DNA of 64,000 nucleotides from Bostrychus sinensis (GCA_020698575.1 CM036243.1:37152988-37216987), one strand, 5' to 3'. Positions 49,601 to 58,984 are shown, numbered from the stretch's first letter. The notes: generated by a model from the letters alone, not told the origin. Made by a program: numbers and translations.

Positions 49601-50187
49601 TGGCGGTATCTAAGATTTTTTTTTATTTTTTACCAAACATAAGAAAATACTATACTTCAGAATTTTAAAGTAATTAGTTTTCAGCATCAGAAGAACCAGG
49701 AAAATGCTCTGTTCTGTGTATTTGTGGAGTCTGTTGCATTAGATTGTTAAAATAATAATTTACGTATTTGAACAACTTTTTAAAAACATTTACCATTTAT
49801 TTAGTGTTAGATTACAGGGTTTGGTCTCAACTCTGTCTCGAGCCTCAACAGTCTCGGCCTTGTATTGGTCTCGATTAATGACTATAGTTAGTTAGTTATA
49901 GTTAAGAGTCAGACAATCATTCACTATGGCCAATTTCGAAATCACCAGTTCACGACTTTATATGATTTTGTAAAGTTTTCATGTTATGTTTTTTTTCCTC
50001 ATACGATCATAGACAACTTGAGATCTAAAGATTTTTAATTTTTAGTTTATATGACTATAAACAAGTTTGTAAAGCTTTTAAATTACGCTTTTTTATTTCA
50101 TACGAATATAAACAACTTTAGAAGGTGTAAAGAATTTAGATTTTTAGTTTGCATGATAATAAATGACTGCTAAGTCGTGAAATTATG

Positions 50188-50241
<54 letters not shown>

Positions 50242-53200
50242 TTTTTTAAGTTATGTTTATTTTTAAGTTCTGAAATTGTGCCTTTTGTTTTAGATGATCT
50301 GTCTGGGGTCTTGAAAATGGGGGAGGGAGGTGAATATTGAGAGGGGTGTGTGTGGTGGAGTGGATGTGTTTGGAACTTTTCTGTTACGCTGTTCTTATTG
50401 TATTTGCTTTGCTGTTATGTTTATGTTATTATGCTGTTATGTTATTTTAAATTTAAGTTGAGGACCCCCAAGAAAACGAGATGGTTCATCTCAGGGGCTA
50501 TTCCTCCTAATAATAATAAAGAATTTCAAATATTAAATATATACTTATTCATGCATCTCTTTGGACTGAGGGAGGTGTGCAAGTACAAAAAGGTTACTTT
50601 TCCATGTGTTATGTTTCTGTTGCTCACATACAATTCAATTTGTGTTACTTTAGGTTAAAAAAATGCATAATCGTCTCTACCCATCACTGCCACCTACGCT
50701 ACACGGGCTCCAACACATCTACAAAACTCTTACTGGTAAAACCTCTTTATACCTGCCCTCTTTACTTAACCTGTTAAGCTCTGAGGCTCCGAAAATTCTA
50801 TATCTACATTTATTAAGGTTTTACTTAGCATTTACTAGGTGTACATAGCTAACCTTGGTAGCAAATTAATTGGTGGACTTTGGGGATTACTGTGGAAGAG
50901 AAATAATATTAATAAATTATATTGTTTGACCATAAATTGAGGTTGAAATGGATTATTCTAATTTCCGCCTGAAAAAAAACACATATTTGCCTCCAAAAAC
51001 GCATTTTTCCTTCCTGTAGTGAAGCAAATAACAACATAAATTGAAAATTTCACATATCTTGGTCTACTGCAGCAAAATTTGTGCCAAATAAACAAAGTAA
51101 TGTAAAGATATACATGTTTTATTTTTTAAAAATCCAGGCGGAATCCAACTGTTGAATAGAAATTGAAGTAGATAGTTTTGTGGCACGAATTGTCCGAACA
51201 CGAGGATGTCAAACATGTGTGTGTCAGCCGTTGTATCTCCCCGCTATGGTCCCAACAAGCGGACGCAAGGGGGCGGAGCCCCGTCGGCCTCTAGTCGGGT
51301 TTAAGAGGTTAATATTCACAACACTGGTCATCGTCTTCAGCTCATTCATACCACTGTCCACTTTCAGGAGCTCATCACAAACTATATTCCAAGATCATTG
51401 CACTTGGTTTCACCTTGTAGTCTATAACTGTATTTAGTGTTTTTGTGAATGTGAGTGAGTGGTTGGTGGTGGTCGGAGGGCCGCTGGCGCAGATGTGTGC
51501 AGCCGCGCTTCTGTCAGTCTCCTCCAGGGGAAACTGTGGCTACAAAACGTAGCTTACCACCCCCGAGCATGGAGTGAATGAAATACCCCTTCCCTACTGT
51601 GTGTAAAGCGCTTTGGGTGACTTGTGTCATAGTTAAAGCGCTATATAAATACCATTCCCTTCCCTTCCCTTCTAAATGAAATAAATAATAAAAAAAAAGA
51701 CTTCACAGCAATCACCCGCCAAAAACTAAAAGTCCAGTAAAACTCTTCTCTTTTCTTGACTGTTTTCTTGTTTAGTGTGGTCTTAACTGTACAAAAGACT
51801 CAGAAACAAAACTAAGGTTGGGAGTCATGTAAAACATTAGAAACAAGCCTGGATCCTGATGACATTTTACAATTATCTGGACTATTTCAGGAACAGTAGT
51901 GCCTTTGGTGTGTAAAAAGCTTCTTTCAAAAGTTAATTCATTTACGGCGCGCGTGGAGGAAGTGAGACGAGGACACAAAGAACCGCAGTGTTTGTTTTAA
52001 AAATAGTGAGAGTCATGTGAAGATCCAGGCCAAAGGTTGACCAGACCAAGACCGGTTCAGGAGCGAGACTTTTAGGGACCAAATAGTAGCAAATCTTAAT
52101 TTTGTTTAATTTAGATTGTTTTAGTCCTGGATTAGTCCTGGTTTAGTTCTTGTTTGATCCTGGGTTTAACCTGGTTTAGATCGGGTTTAATACTGGATTT
52201 AGATCTGTTTAATCCTGGTTTCGTTTAGTCCTGGTCTAGACCTGGTTTAATCCTGTGTTAGTCTAACGTTGCAAAAGCCAGATTGAGAAAAAGTTAGAAC
52301 AGAGTTGCTAATGTTGAAAACGTTTGTAAAGGGGCGGGACTTCCAGTATAATACCTGAAGGTGATTGGATAATGTGTTAGCTCCGTGGCTAAACAACAAA
52401 CCGCTACGACAGTAAAACAACACAATAAAGATGTTGTTAGAAGATTTTAGCAGTTTTTGTAAATGTTGAGCAGTATAGCTTACGTTTTTCTGCGTCGCTG
52501 TGTTGTTAACAAGCATCGCTAAAAGTGCTTGATGCTATTGGCAAACCTAAACCCCGCCCACTCATGCCAGAACTGATTTGTTGGTCCAAGTCTAAAGGAT
52601 ACTGATGGTCTCGCTCAAGTCCTCCAGGTCCCAGTCTATGGCTCGGAGACAGTTCCTCAGTTCGTTGGTGCTCCAGTCCAACTCGTCTCTGCTCACCTGG
52701 AAAAGGACAAAGGACAAAGTGGTGTGCTCTGATTGGCTGCAAGGGGAAGTTAGAGAAAGTATCTATTTTAGTGCTAGATAAAAAATGACAACGCAAAATG
52801 AGATGCTTAAAGTTACACTGTGTAACTTTTCTCCTAAATGTGTGGGGCATACTGACTTGTTTTTGTGATTTTTTGAGCGATTATAAGGCCTGAGGCGCGA
52901 TCTGTTGCTCCGAGCGGGGCTTCTGTACTGAGAAACCGCCCTCGTAGTTTGGCCGGGAGCGCTCCGCTGTTGAGGAAGAGTCACGTGACAGGGAACGACT
53001 TGCTTTACGGCATTCCCTTCTGCTCTTATACCTGAGGTGCAGGTATAACCATGAAGCTACTTTTAGCGTTGTTATTTTCGCCAGTTCGTCAGGGCCGAAG
53101 GACACAAGAAGATGAAGACAATGTCGGACGAGGCAAGAAAAAGAAAATGTGAAAGGGACCGCACCAGATCGCAGGCAAGAGTCAACATCGGACAGACTTT

Positions 53201-55273
53201 TGCTCGCTGCCGTCAGATGAGAGACAGAGAAGGCTGCAAATCGGATCACGTTTTTGCTTCTTTATTGTTGGGCAGGTAAATTAGCCTCTTTATTTTTTCT
53301 TTAGAACGTGCTTTTTCATACAGTTATTAGTTGTTTTTACTGCGACCATTGTGCGATATTTGTTGATAAGCTAACGCTAGCGCTAACTCGATAGAAGATC
53401 CAGTCCAAACTTCCAAAGGTAGCAGCAGGTCAACTAAAGTTGAAACAATGATGGAAATAGACGCACGCTCGCACAGTTTCAGAAGGAGGAGGGGCCCTAG
53501 TGTTTACGTTTTGCGACGGTGCAGTGGCACCTGTGGCCTCTAGAGGCGCAAGACCGGGAATCTTACACAGTGTAACTTTAATGAAGCAAAAAAAAAAAAA
53601 AAGCTTTGTGCATCAGTGTAAAGCAGGGGTGTCCAGACTTTTCCCACGAGGGCCAAATTTTAAGATGTGCAATGTTCAAGGGCCAACAATCCATATACAG
53701 TGTAAATTGAATGCACGCTGTTTTATAAGTGTTTTTTTTTTTTTTTCAAAAGCCAAATAATTATACATTACAAAACTAAATCTAAAACTGGTCCCAAAAA
53801 AATAACATCATGCAACATAAACACTGCAACTGCAATTATTTTCTAATACTAACTAATTAGAAAACACAGGGCAGACAGAAGCAGCTGAGACCACTGGAAA
53901 CACTGTAGGAACGTACTGGTGGGCTATAAGTAATACGTTTGTTTACGTTTGTCAACCCGGGCCACACTTTGGACATGTCTTCTGTAAAGCAAAACTCAGC
54001 ACTAGAAGTTCAAGGTCAGCTCAGCTCCAAATTTCAGGTTGCTTAGATATATTTTTATGATGAGGAGGAGAATTGGTTGAGTTTTACATTTGTAATAAAA
54101 TAAACGCAGAAAAGTAGCTCTGTTGTTGTTGGTGAGTGCTGGGGTTGGAAATATTGCCGGGAACAGATTTAGTTTTAACAGCACCCAGGTCCGCAGGAGC
54201 AAAATCTAATAGATCAGCTTTAAGATCAGGCTAAGGGAGACCAGATGTCGCTATTTAACCGGGACAGTCCCAGTTTTAAGCTTCTTGTCTCATGTCCCAA
54301 CACATATCTGTAAAAACACAAACCATGTCCCAGTTGTCCCCATTTTAACCAACGCAAAAACATAGGAAATTTATAAACATTTTGTCAATTTATTTACCAT
54401 TTCATTGTTTTTTATCATGAATAAACTGACATCATGTTCAAAACTTAAGCCCTAGCTTCATGTACTTAGATTTACATGACTGAAAATTTTATAGATTTCC
54501 AATGCTTTTATACAAATTTGGGGAATCTGTGCCCCTTTAATAAGTATAGTGCAGCTATTGTGCAATTTAGCTAAAAAAAAAAAGTCAGGGGGGTCTTGTG
54601 TCCAGACTAGTTTACACCAGGACCAGTTTACTTTATCTTGGTTATTGTTGCTAAAAGCGTGCTCGTGTTGGTGATCCTAGGCCACGCCCCCAGAGGACAC
54701 GTGTTGCCCAAAGCCCTGGAGCCTCACCTGTGTCCCGTCCTGCAGCAGCTCCTCCCAGCGGTCATACAGCCCCCGCGCCCGGGACAGCGCCTTCTGCACC
54801 TCCCTGGGGGCCACAGGACAGGTTAGAGTTTAAGTTAAAGTTAATGTTAGAGACACGGACACACATTAACAGCTCAGACTTTAGCTCTGCACAAGTTTCA
54901 CCACAACACTCTGCGTTTACTTCCTTCTGCAACACAACTGCGTGTCCTAAACCTTACTACATCAGAGTTCAGAGTCTGCCAGATGAGTTTTTAAGGAAAG
55001 AAAGCAGTCTCTGATAAAACCCTCCGTCTGTAAAAGGTAAACACAGCTGACACGAGCGCCCCGCGGAGCAGCTAGCTCTGCGCTAACAGCTACAGCTAGC
55101 ACCCGAATAAACTGCACTGAAACAGGCCTGCCTCGGAACGAAACAACACGACGCTCACGTAGAAGGAAGAATCTATTGAGTCGCTTTGTTCGCATCGAGT
55201 TAGACCTTTATTCGTGGCGTTATTTTGTAAAATCTCACCCCTTCACTACGAAAAACGGGTCCTCTACCGACAT
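34598..55273 (-). CDS. stx10: stx10, syntaxin-10 (complete, nine coding exons)
   Basis: Join on the - strand: 55273-55239, 54803-54728, 52696-52603, 49232-49138, 44421-44359, 44275-44180, 39696-39590, 39029-38935, 34674-34598; 738 nt, 245 residues. Syntaxin-10/6 are Qc-SNAREs of the trans-Golgi network and endosomes that pair with syntaxin-16-type SNAREs. Visible: MSVEDPFFVVKG start, syntaxin-6 N-terminal helical domain (about 1-105; DELDWSTNELRN), linker, SNARE motif (about 160-220) with the 0-layer Gln at about 187 in DELDEQAVMLEDF, then a C-terminal anchor of about 20 residues ending FFAL. Human STX10 is 249 residues, so length fits. All introns are GT-AG and frame is kept. STX10 is preferred over STX6 because of the linker (SRYIQEQQ), LIMQEQDEQLE and the NACC1 neighbour. 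Confidence 0.94.
34747..36735 (+). repeat. 2-kb minisatellite of 11-bp units in the last stx10 intron
   Basis: About 180 units of tttagtcctgg-type 11-mers. The usual higher-order block is 33 bp (tttagtcctgg, tttagtcctga, gttagacctgc), with longer blocks repeated around 35100-36600. The left part (34747-35070) is more divergent. It starts about 70 bp from the terminal-exon acceptor. No clear hAT ends at this copy. Confidence 0.95.
36838..36995 (+). mobile_element. tRNA-derived SINE
   Basis: A box gtggctcagtggtag at about 36846 and B box ggtttgagtcc at about 36908, then a tail with ctctccctgatttcctcc ending in aataaagcc. Lies in stx10 intron 8. The 5' part lacks proper stem pairing, so it is a SINE and not a tRNA. 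Confidence 0.7.
37560..37715 (-). repeat. SINE tail fragment
   Basis: Contains caaagcaatttacagcg, gtcttgcccagggacact and gcaaccttgtggtgacctcc in the layout of the SINE at 22280-22622. Decayed. Confidence 0.5.
37735..38411 (+). mobile_element. MITE with TA target site and acidic coding remnant
   Basis: Left acgtattttctggactataa, right tatagtccggaaaatatgg, flanked by TA. A remnant at 37966-38088 reads GTDAESDDSHAEEEAALRL then PPELAELFRSDTEDEEFKG, ending FSD before TAG. Acidic tails occur in pogo-type (Tc1/mariner group) transposases, which with the TA site makes that group likely. Related to, but distinct from, the elements at 4901 and 44442. Confidence 0.75.
38935..39029 (-). CDS. stx10: stx10 exon 8, SNARE helix second half
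   Basis: Reads (V)MLEDFGDEMDQTSSRMD then TVLKKLEKVSHMTS. Donor gtgcgt, phase 1. Confidence 0.94.
39590..39696 (-). CDS. stx10: stx10 exon 7, SNARE helix first half
   Basis: Reads LIMQEQDEQLELVSGSIRVL then KDMSGRIGDELDEQA plus two bases of Val. Contains the 0-layer Gln. The donor is taken as gtgaga, because that phase restores the conserved QAVMLED reading. Confidence 0.94.
39960..40920 (-). mobile_element. LINE fragment: reverse transcriptase C-terminal part
   Basis: On the - strand, 40906-40775 encodes YINDLPSVCPNVSVQIYADD with the catalytic YADD at 40837-40826. One frameshift later the frame 40815-40006 continues with SCLQLNTSKTVAMF, KLQIVSEYKYL, SHITYCLPIWSQS and LLSWENMVRYL. These are typical of the RT thumb and C-terminal region of jockey/CR1/L2-group fish LINEs. 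5'-truncated and dead. Confidence 0.85.
41340..41790 (+). mobile_element. decayed Tc1-like transposon, transposase N-terminal remnant
   Basis: Left part contains catagcaaaagtttgggcac and gaaaaaatttgggcacc. An open stretch at about 41602-41751 reads KVVIRKWKDTGKVDVKARKI then RQGMVRMVKDNPQITSKHLK, which resembles the helix-turn-helix DNA-binding region of Tc1-like transposases. It stops at TAG; no catalytic domain follows. Confidence 0.7.
41990..42115 (+). repeat. dispersed repeat shared with 16605-16745
   Basis: Same block order as the other copy (gttatcagtaaaactaatat, then cacgtgggtgatttttatga). Confidence 0.6.
42187..42894. mobile_element. PIF/Harbinger-type MITE, copy 2
   Basis: Same orientation and internal sequence as 19349-20076. 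Ends agctgggggtacactacatg and cgtgtagtgtgtccccagct, flanked by the 3-bp duplication TTA (42184-42186, 42895-42897). Some indels relative to copy 1. Confidence 0.85.
43545..43740 (+). mobile_element. LINE endonuclease/RT C-terminal remnant
   Basis: Translation gives RLRWFEQVQRRDSEYMVEG, then after stops RPERRFIDVVKEDMKLE, a decayed form of the RLRWFGHVQRRD...GRPKRRF motif at the C-terminus of fish LINE ORF2. Lies in stx10 intron 6-7. Confidence 0.6.
44180..44275 (-). CDS. stx10: stx10 exon 6
   Basis: Reads ALMASAERSTGLEAHLVSAN then SRYIQEQQEQQQ, a Gln-rich lead into the SNARE helix. Donor gtaaag. Confidence 0.92.
44359..44421 (-). CDS. stx10: stx10 exon 5
   Basis: Reads DMKEQLSSPSAVAQAEKKNR then Q, in phase 0 at both ends. 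The acceptor (gtgtttgcag) lies 19 nt from the end of a MITE at 44442. Confidence 0.92.
44442..45279. mobile_element. DNA transposon copy 2, 3' end missing
   Basis: Begins at ccgtattttccgcactataa after TA, and is nearly identical to 4901-6140 without the Penelope-like insert. The right end breaks off after gcggtgcgcctt, so the right terminal repeat is lost. Lies in stx10 intron 4, 19 nt from the exon 5 acceptor dinucleotide. Confidence 0.85.
45425..45660 (-). repeat. SINE-like repeat, second copy
   Basis: Reverse-orientation copy of 1985-2310: tccacacagaaaggtgccac, gagaatcgaacctggga (B box on the - strand) and the L2-like end at the left (cactttattgtgccgtaggg). Confidence 0.5.
47095..48090 (+). 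mobile_element. L2-like LINE 3' part
   Basis: Frame 47170-47514 reads NHLQLNVMKTKELVVDFRRK, GCYKYLGVHINNKLDW, LFKKGQRRLYFLRQLRSFN and YQSVVASAIFFGVVCWG. After a one-base shift 47512-47805 reads RLNKHISKAGSVLGL, SHPLHETLVSYQS and RHRRSFLPVAIRLFNSS. The 3' end is ttccttcgggattaataaag followed by (ttctt/atctt)n. These are typical of L2-type fish LINEs. 5'-truncated, with an A-run at about 47150. A short cgat-rich hAT end precedes it at 47104. Confidence 0.85.
48621..49015. repeat. truncated hAT MITE of the 28735 family
   Basis: Contains attgttttgatatgattcaa, atcataaaagtttactct and gtatcgttacagcctta. The left terminus is lost. Lies just next to stx10 exon 4 in the downstream intron. Confidence 0.65.
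49138..49232 (-). CDS. stx10: stx10 exon 4
   Basis: Reads (S)IVESNPGKFRLGDNELLD then RREFVERTRKSVN. Donor gtaagc. Confidence 0.93.
49260..50193. other. stx10 intron 3, no recognised feature
   Basis: AT-rich intronic sequence between exon 4 and the (TA)n microsatellite. No splice-supported alternative exon or transposon end seen. Confidence 0.4.
50194..50238 (+). repeat. (TA)n microsatellite
   Basis: About 22 perfect TA units in stx10 intron 3. Confidence 0.9.
51475..51665 (+). repeat. SINE tail fragment
   Basis: ggtggtcggagggccgctgg, then gtgtaaagcgctttgggtga and aaagcgctatataaatacca, the + orientation tail of the SINE family at 22280-22622, followed by (ttccc)n. Confidence 0.6.
52115..52265 (+). 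repeat. short degenerate array of the 11-bp family
   Basis: About ten divergent tttagtcctgg/tttagacctgg units, with no visible element ends. Lies in stx10 intron 3. Confidence 0.65.
52603..52696 (-). CDS. stx10: stx10 exon 3
   Basis: Reads VSRDELDWSTNELRNCLRAI then DWDLEDLSETI. Ends in phase 1 before gtatcc, completing Ser with exon 4. Confidence 0.93.
52810..53578 (+). mobile_element. 769-bp inverted-repeat element with exon-like reading frame
   Basis: Terminal inverted repeats aagttacactgtgtaa and ttacacagtgtaactt, flanked by TA on both sides (TTA left, TAA right, so a 3-bp site is not exact). The + strand carries a basic 55-codon frame at 53112-53279. Lies in stx10 intron 2, directly before the hAT MITE at 53624. 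Confidence 0.75.
53112..53279 (+). CDS. small basic reading frame inside the inverted-repeat element
   Basis: Reads MKTMSDEARKRKCERDRTRS, QARVNIGQTFARCRQMRDRE, GCKSDHVFASLLLGR, then TAA. The last sense codon overlaps a good splice donor (ggcag|gtaaat at 53276), so this may be an exon cut by the element rather than a full gene. The pattern ERDR..R.RVNIG..F.R.R..RD..G.KSD is one I associate with N-termini of uncharacterised fish proteins; I cannot give it a function. Highly charged, probably DNA- or RNA-contacting if expressed (inference). Confidence 0.4.
   Translation: MKTMSDEARKRKCERDRTRSQARVNIGQTFARCRQMRDREGCKSDHVFASLLLGR
53624..53981. mobile_element. hAT MITE, CAGGGGTGTCC end
   Basis: Left caggggtgtccagactttt, right gccacactttggacatgtct. 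Flanks gtgtaaag (53616-53623) and ctgtaaag (53982-53989) agree at 7 of 8. 358 bp. Confidence 0.8.
54728..54803 (-). CDS. stx10: stx10 exon 2
   Basis: Reads (G)EVQKALSRARGLYDRWEELL then QDGTQ. Acceptor ggcccccag, donor gtgagg. Confidence 0.94.
55239..55273 (-). CDS. stx10: stx10 exon 1 (start)
   Basis: ATG at 55273-55271 encodes MSVEDPFFVVK plus two bases of Gly. The donor is gtgaga. Matches the MS(M/L)EDPFFVVKG start of syntaxin-6/10. Confidence 0.94.
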
Positions 55274-55482
55274 GATGCTGGCTTCCGCTTCCACGCTCTG
55301 CGCATGCGCGGTTTGTGGGAAGAGCTGTGACGAAACAGAGAGGAAGCTGGGAAAATACAGCTCTGAGTCAAAATAAACTGTAATTGTTTTATGTATTTTT
55401 ATTTATTTTGCTGTTTGTACATTGCCTTAATGCTAAACTCAAGCTTTGCTAATGTTATGATATTGTTGTATATTGTATTAAT
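55274..55482. promoter_or_regulatory. stx10 upstream region
   Basis: GC-richer start region of stx10, with the NRF-1 palindrome and a cgaaac/tgacg-containing stretch. It becomes AT-rich after about 55380. No + strand exon with a supported splice site was found, so a bidirectional promoter is not demonstrated. Confidence 0.4.
55299..55309. promoter_or_regulatory. NRF-1-type palindrome at the stx10 promoter
   Basis: tgcgcatgcgc, a perfect match to the core NRF-1 palindrome, lies 26 bp upstream of the stx10 ATG in a CpG-containing patch that also has ETS-like ggcttccgcttcc. No TATA box is seen, as expected for a housekeeping trafficking gene. Confidence 0.65.
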
Positions 55483-55483
55483 A

Positions 55484-55519
<36 letters not shown>
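55483..55519 (+). repeat. (AAAG)n microsatellite
   Basis: About nine aaag units, purine-only. Confidence 0.9.
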
Positions 55520-55589
55520 GCTCTGAATCTGGGTAAAACTGGGACAGGAGACAAAACTATAATGTGACCACCTCAAAAAGTACAGAAAG

Positions 55590-56525
55590 TATGATTTGGT
55601 GTGACATACTCGAGAAATAAATGTTTTGATTTACAAATCTAACTTGTCTATGTCATAACTGCGCTGTTGGTATTTGCAGCACTACACTGATGTCTGTGCA
55701 CCAGGGGCGTAACATCAGGCAGTGCACTACAACTGCACTGGGGCCCAGGAGTTTTAGGGGCCCATTAGAGTGGGCCGTTGTTCTTCTATAGTCAAGCTTG
55801 TGTTCACAAATATCATAATACTTAGGAGAGCAGAGTTTTTAACCTATATTAAATTTTAAATCCTGTTGAATTTGTAAACTCATAACAGAAAGAACCAAAA
55901 AAAACAAACAAAAAAAAACATGTATTTTTCTCAATATAAACACACAAGTTGTAATAAAAATAAATATAGTTTCACAAAATTGTCCCTAAAATGTCTTTTC
56001 TATCAAACCCCAGTAAAACAGCCACATTTTATAAATTAAAAAGCCTAATGCATGAACCTGAAGTAACTGAATGTGTTGCATAACTTATGGGGCCCATTCT
56101 AAAATCCTGCACTGGGGCCCCACATTATCAAGTTACGCCACTGCTGTGCACTGTGACCGTAGTATTGTTGTTTGAGTTCTGCACTATGAGTTTTTGTCTA
56201 GTTTGTATTTAGTATATGTTGCTTCTGACGCATATTTTGTATTTAATGTATATTGAAATTATTGGACTTTTTATCTATTTTATTTACATATTTTTATTTT
56301 AGTCTATTTTTTATCTTACTGCATGTTGAAACACCGTTAGAAAAGCGCAGAAACGGCATTTTGATTCCCCTGTGTGCCTGTACGTATAGAGAAATTGACA
56401 ATAAAGAATCTTAATTCTAACTTACCAACTTTCTGAGTTACAAGTTTCTTCAAGTTTAGAGGCTATAAAAACATATGATGTGCTATTTTCATCCCAAAAA
56501 CACACATTTTGCAAAGTAATTTCTT
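55590..56525 (+). repeat. dispersed repeat interrupted by a hAT MITE
   Basis: Left words aataaatgttttgatttaca and right words aaaacatatgatgtgctatt and aaacacacattttgcaaagt are contiguous in the copy at 12330-12500. Everything between is inserted sequence, including 55702-56143. Confidence 0.55.
55702..56143. mobile_element. 442-bp hAT MITE with perfect 8-bp target duplication
   Basis: Left caggggcgtaacatcaggca, right agttacgccactg. gcccc-rich subterminal blocks at both ends. Flanked by exact ctgtgcac at 55694-55701 and 56144-56151. Confidence 0.9.
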
Positions 56526-56849
56526 TACTGAGACTTTATTTATTGGAATTAAAAAAAGATGGAATAGAAAATCAAATTAAAATCAAAACAGCACCAGCTC
56601 AGAGCTCCAGGACAAACAACAAAACAAACATATATTCAACCAGAGAGAGGACGCCTACAAATATTTATTCTAAGTTTTACAGTAGGATTTCTCACCTGAC
56701 CTTGTTGTTCTTAATTTTAATCTCACTTTTTTTAGGATCCACTGAGCACCAAATAAAAAAGGGACATTACCTTAATCAGTGGGACGGGGGACAGATGTCT
56801 AAATGGCTGTGCAGTCCAACCAAAAGTGGGACAGGTGGTCACTCTAGAC

Positions 56850-57482
56850 CAGCGGTTCTCAGCTGGTTGGACCTCAGGACCAACATCACCCTGTAGTGAT
56901 GAGCCACGACCCAAATAAGAGAGGAAGAAAACATAAAACGAAATAACACACAGTGCAATTTGAACCTGAGATAATAATATAAGAATATTACAGTCTGCAA
57001 CACAAAAAAGAAGACATTTAAAGATAAAGCTAAGCAAGTACCTATGCTACAGAGGGAACTATAACCTCCTACATTCAATTTAAAACCACAACTCAGTAAT
57101 TTCAACCTTTTTAAACAGAGTCAGCTGTGCTTTCAGGCACAAACACAAACTAAAAAGTCTCAGTGTCCTGTTAAAATTCTTCTGGCACTTTATCGGAAAA
57201 GAGTTTGTCTGGCTGGTCAGGCTAGTTTCACAAACATGTAGTAAATAAAATAAAAAGTGCAATTCATAAAGATCCAAAACAAAATAAATTTTCCTCTGCG
57301 GAATCTTTTCAGTGTAAAGACTTCATGCTTTGATGAAGCAGCTCTCACTTCTGAGGTATAACACTGACATTTTTTACTCTTTTATTATTTCTGCTCTTTC
57401 TGCCCCGACAAAGGCCCGCGACCCACTAAAAACCGTTCTGCGACCCACTTTTGGGTCCTGACCCACCAGCTGAGTATCATTG
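56850..57482. mobile_element. 633-bp hAT element with 7/8 target duplication
   Basis: Left cagcggttctcagctggttg, right cccaccagctgagtatcattg. Flanks ctctagac (56842-56849) and ccctagac (57483-57490). The interior has tctgcgacccacttttgggt near the right end. No transposase. Confidence 0.85.
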
Positions 57483-57774
57483 CCCTAGACAAGTACAGGC
57501 AGTGAGAGGGTGACAGACAAGAGACCTGTGCCCCGGAGGAGGATGTGGATGGGTTTGATGCAGAGTTTTTTTACAGGACGTCCGGTCTCGAGACCTCTGT
57601 TGTGCGGACTCGGCTGCATTTTTACTCGGTCTCGGTCTCGATTTTGAATCAAATTGTACTGGGTCTGGTCTCGATGCTGCATAAAGCTAGAAGTTTAAGG
57701 TCAGCTCCAAATTTTAGTTTCATACTCTGTAGCTACTTGTATTTTGAAGAGGCAAGAAAACAAAAAACAAATTG

Positions 57775-58194
57775 GGTCTAAACTTGGACTAAACCAGGTC
57801 TAAATCAAGGGCATTCCAGGATTAAACCATAACTTAATCGGGTCTAAAACAGGCCTAAACCAGGTCTAAACCAGGCCTAAACCAGGTCTAAACCAGAACT
57901 AAATTAGGTCTAAACCAGGAGTGAACTAGAAAAGAAAACAGGTCTAAAACAGGTCTAAAACAGGCCTAAACCAGGTCTAAACCAGAACTAAATTAGGTCT
58001 AAACCAGGAGTGAACTAGAAAAGAAAACAGGTCTAAACCAGGACTAAATCAAGTACAAACAACAAGGAGTAAACCAGAACTAAATCATGTCTAAACCAAG
58101 ACTAAAATAAACAATAAATTTAATTAAATACGGAATACCACTAGGAGGCCTGCGTACCACCAGTGAGACCTGTACCGCAGTTTAAGAAACACTG
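57775..58194 (-). mobile_element. hAT-like element with 11-bp core, copy 5 (right end)
   Basis: Reverse-orientation units ctaaaccaggt/ctaaaccagga with a local duplication of about 110 bp (57865-57975 and 57950-58060). Right end cgtaccaccagtgagacctg then cagtttaagaaacactg. The left end is unclear. Confidence 0.7.
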
Positions 58195-58379
58195 CGTTAC
58201 ATTTATTTGTTCCATAATAATCAAGCCAAAACCAAAAATCCTGTCTTATTCTGTTGGCCAGACCCCTTTAGGAACTGGTTTGCTGTTTTATCTCCAAATC
58301 TTGTTGAATGAAACAATATCTAGAGTCAGAATTAAAACAAGGTATTATTTAAATTGTCAGTGACTTATTTCGACAGCCG

Positions 58380-58700
58380 ACCCTCACTTCGCCCTGGGCT
58401 CCCTCTCTGACCCACCGTCCAATATTCATCTACTGTCAGACCTGGCGCTCACAGCTAAATGGATTTCCTCATCGATATTTCTGCACCGACAGCTCCCATT
58501 AAAAACTCAATACAGACGTCATTAAATGGACTCGGAGTGGATCGATGGGCCGCCGTTTGCGTCCTGTCCCTCCCTTCGGCCCTGCTTCCTCTCCTCCGCG
58601 CCTCCTTCCTTCCTTCCTGGGGCCAACTGTAAAACCTCACGGTCAGAAATGCCTTTACAGCAGCTGCGACTGTGGGTGAAGTGAGTCCCACCCAGAAGTT
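58380..58700. other. non-repetitive segment, function unknown
   Basis: Balanced base composition, no transposon ends and no supported exon. Contains paired tcatcgatattt and gtggatcgatggg words. It could be a conserved non-coding element; only alignment could tell. Confidence 0.3.
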
Positions 58701-58984
58701 ACATACTCCAGCCATTGCCTCAGATACTTCTCTCATTACATCACTTAAACACAAATAAAATCGCTTCGATTTACTGTGCAGGTGTTTGTTTCTGTGTAGA
58801 GACATGGACGCCCTAAAACCATCTTGTCACAGTGTAAGCAAAAATTTAAATAACAAGTCTTTTTTCAGATTCTGATTCTTTAAAATATGAAATAATACCC
58901 TGTCCTATCGCAGACATTTATCAGAGGAAGTTAATCTCCTGTCAAAATTAACCAAGAGTGCGCTGAGCTTATACAGAGTGAATT

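Noticed and set aside
53624..53981. Poly(A)-adjacent sequence as a processed pseudogene
   Set aside because: Inverted termini and a 7/8 8-bp duplication identify it as a hAT MITE.
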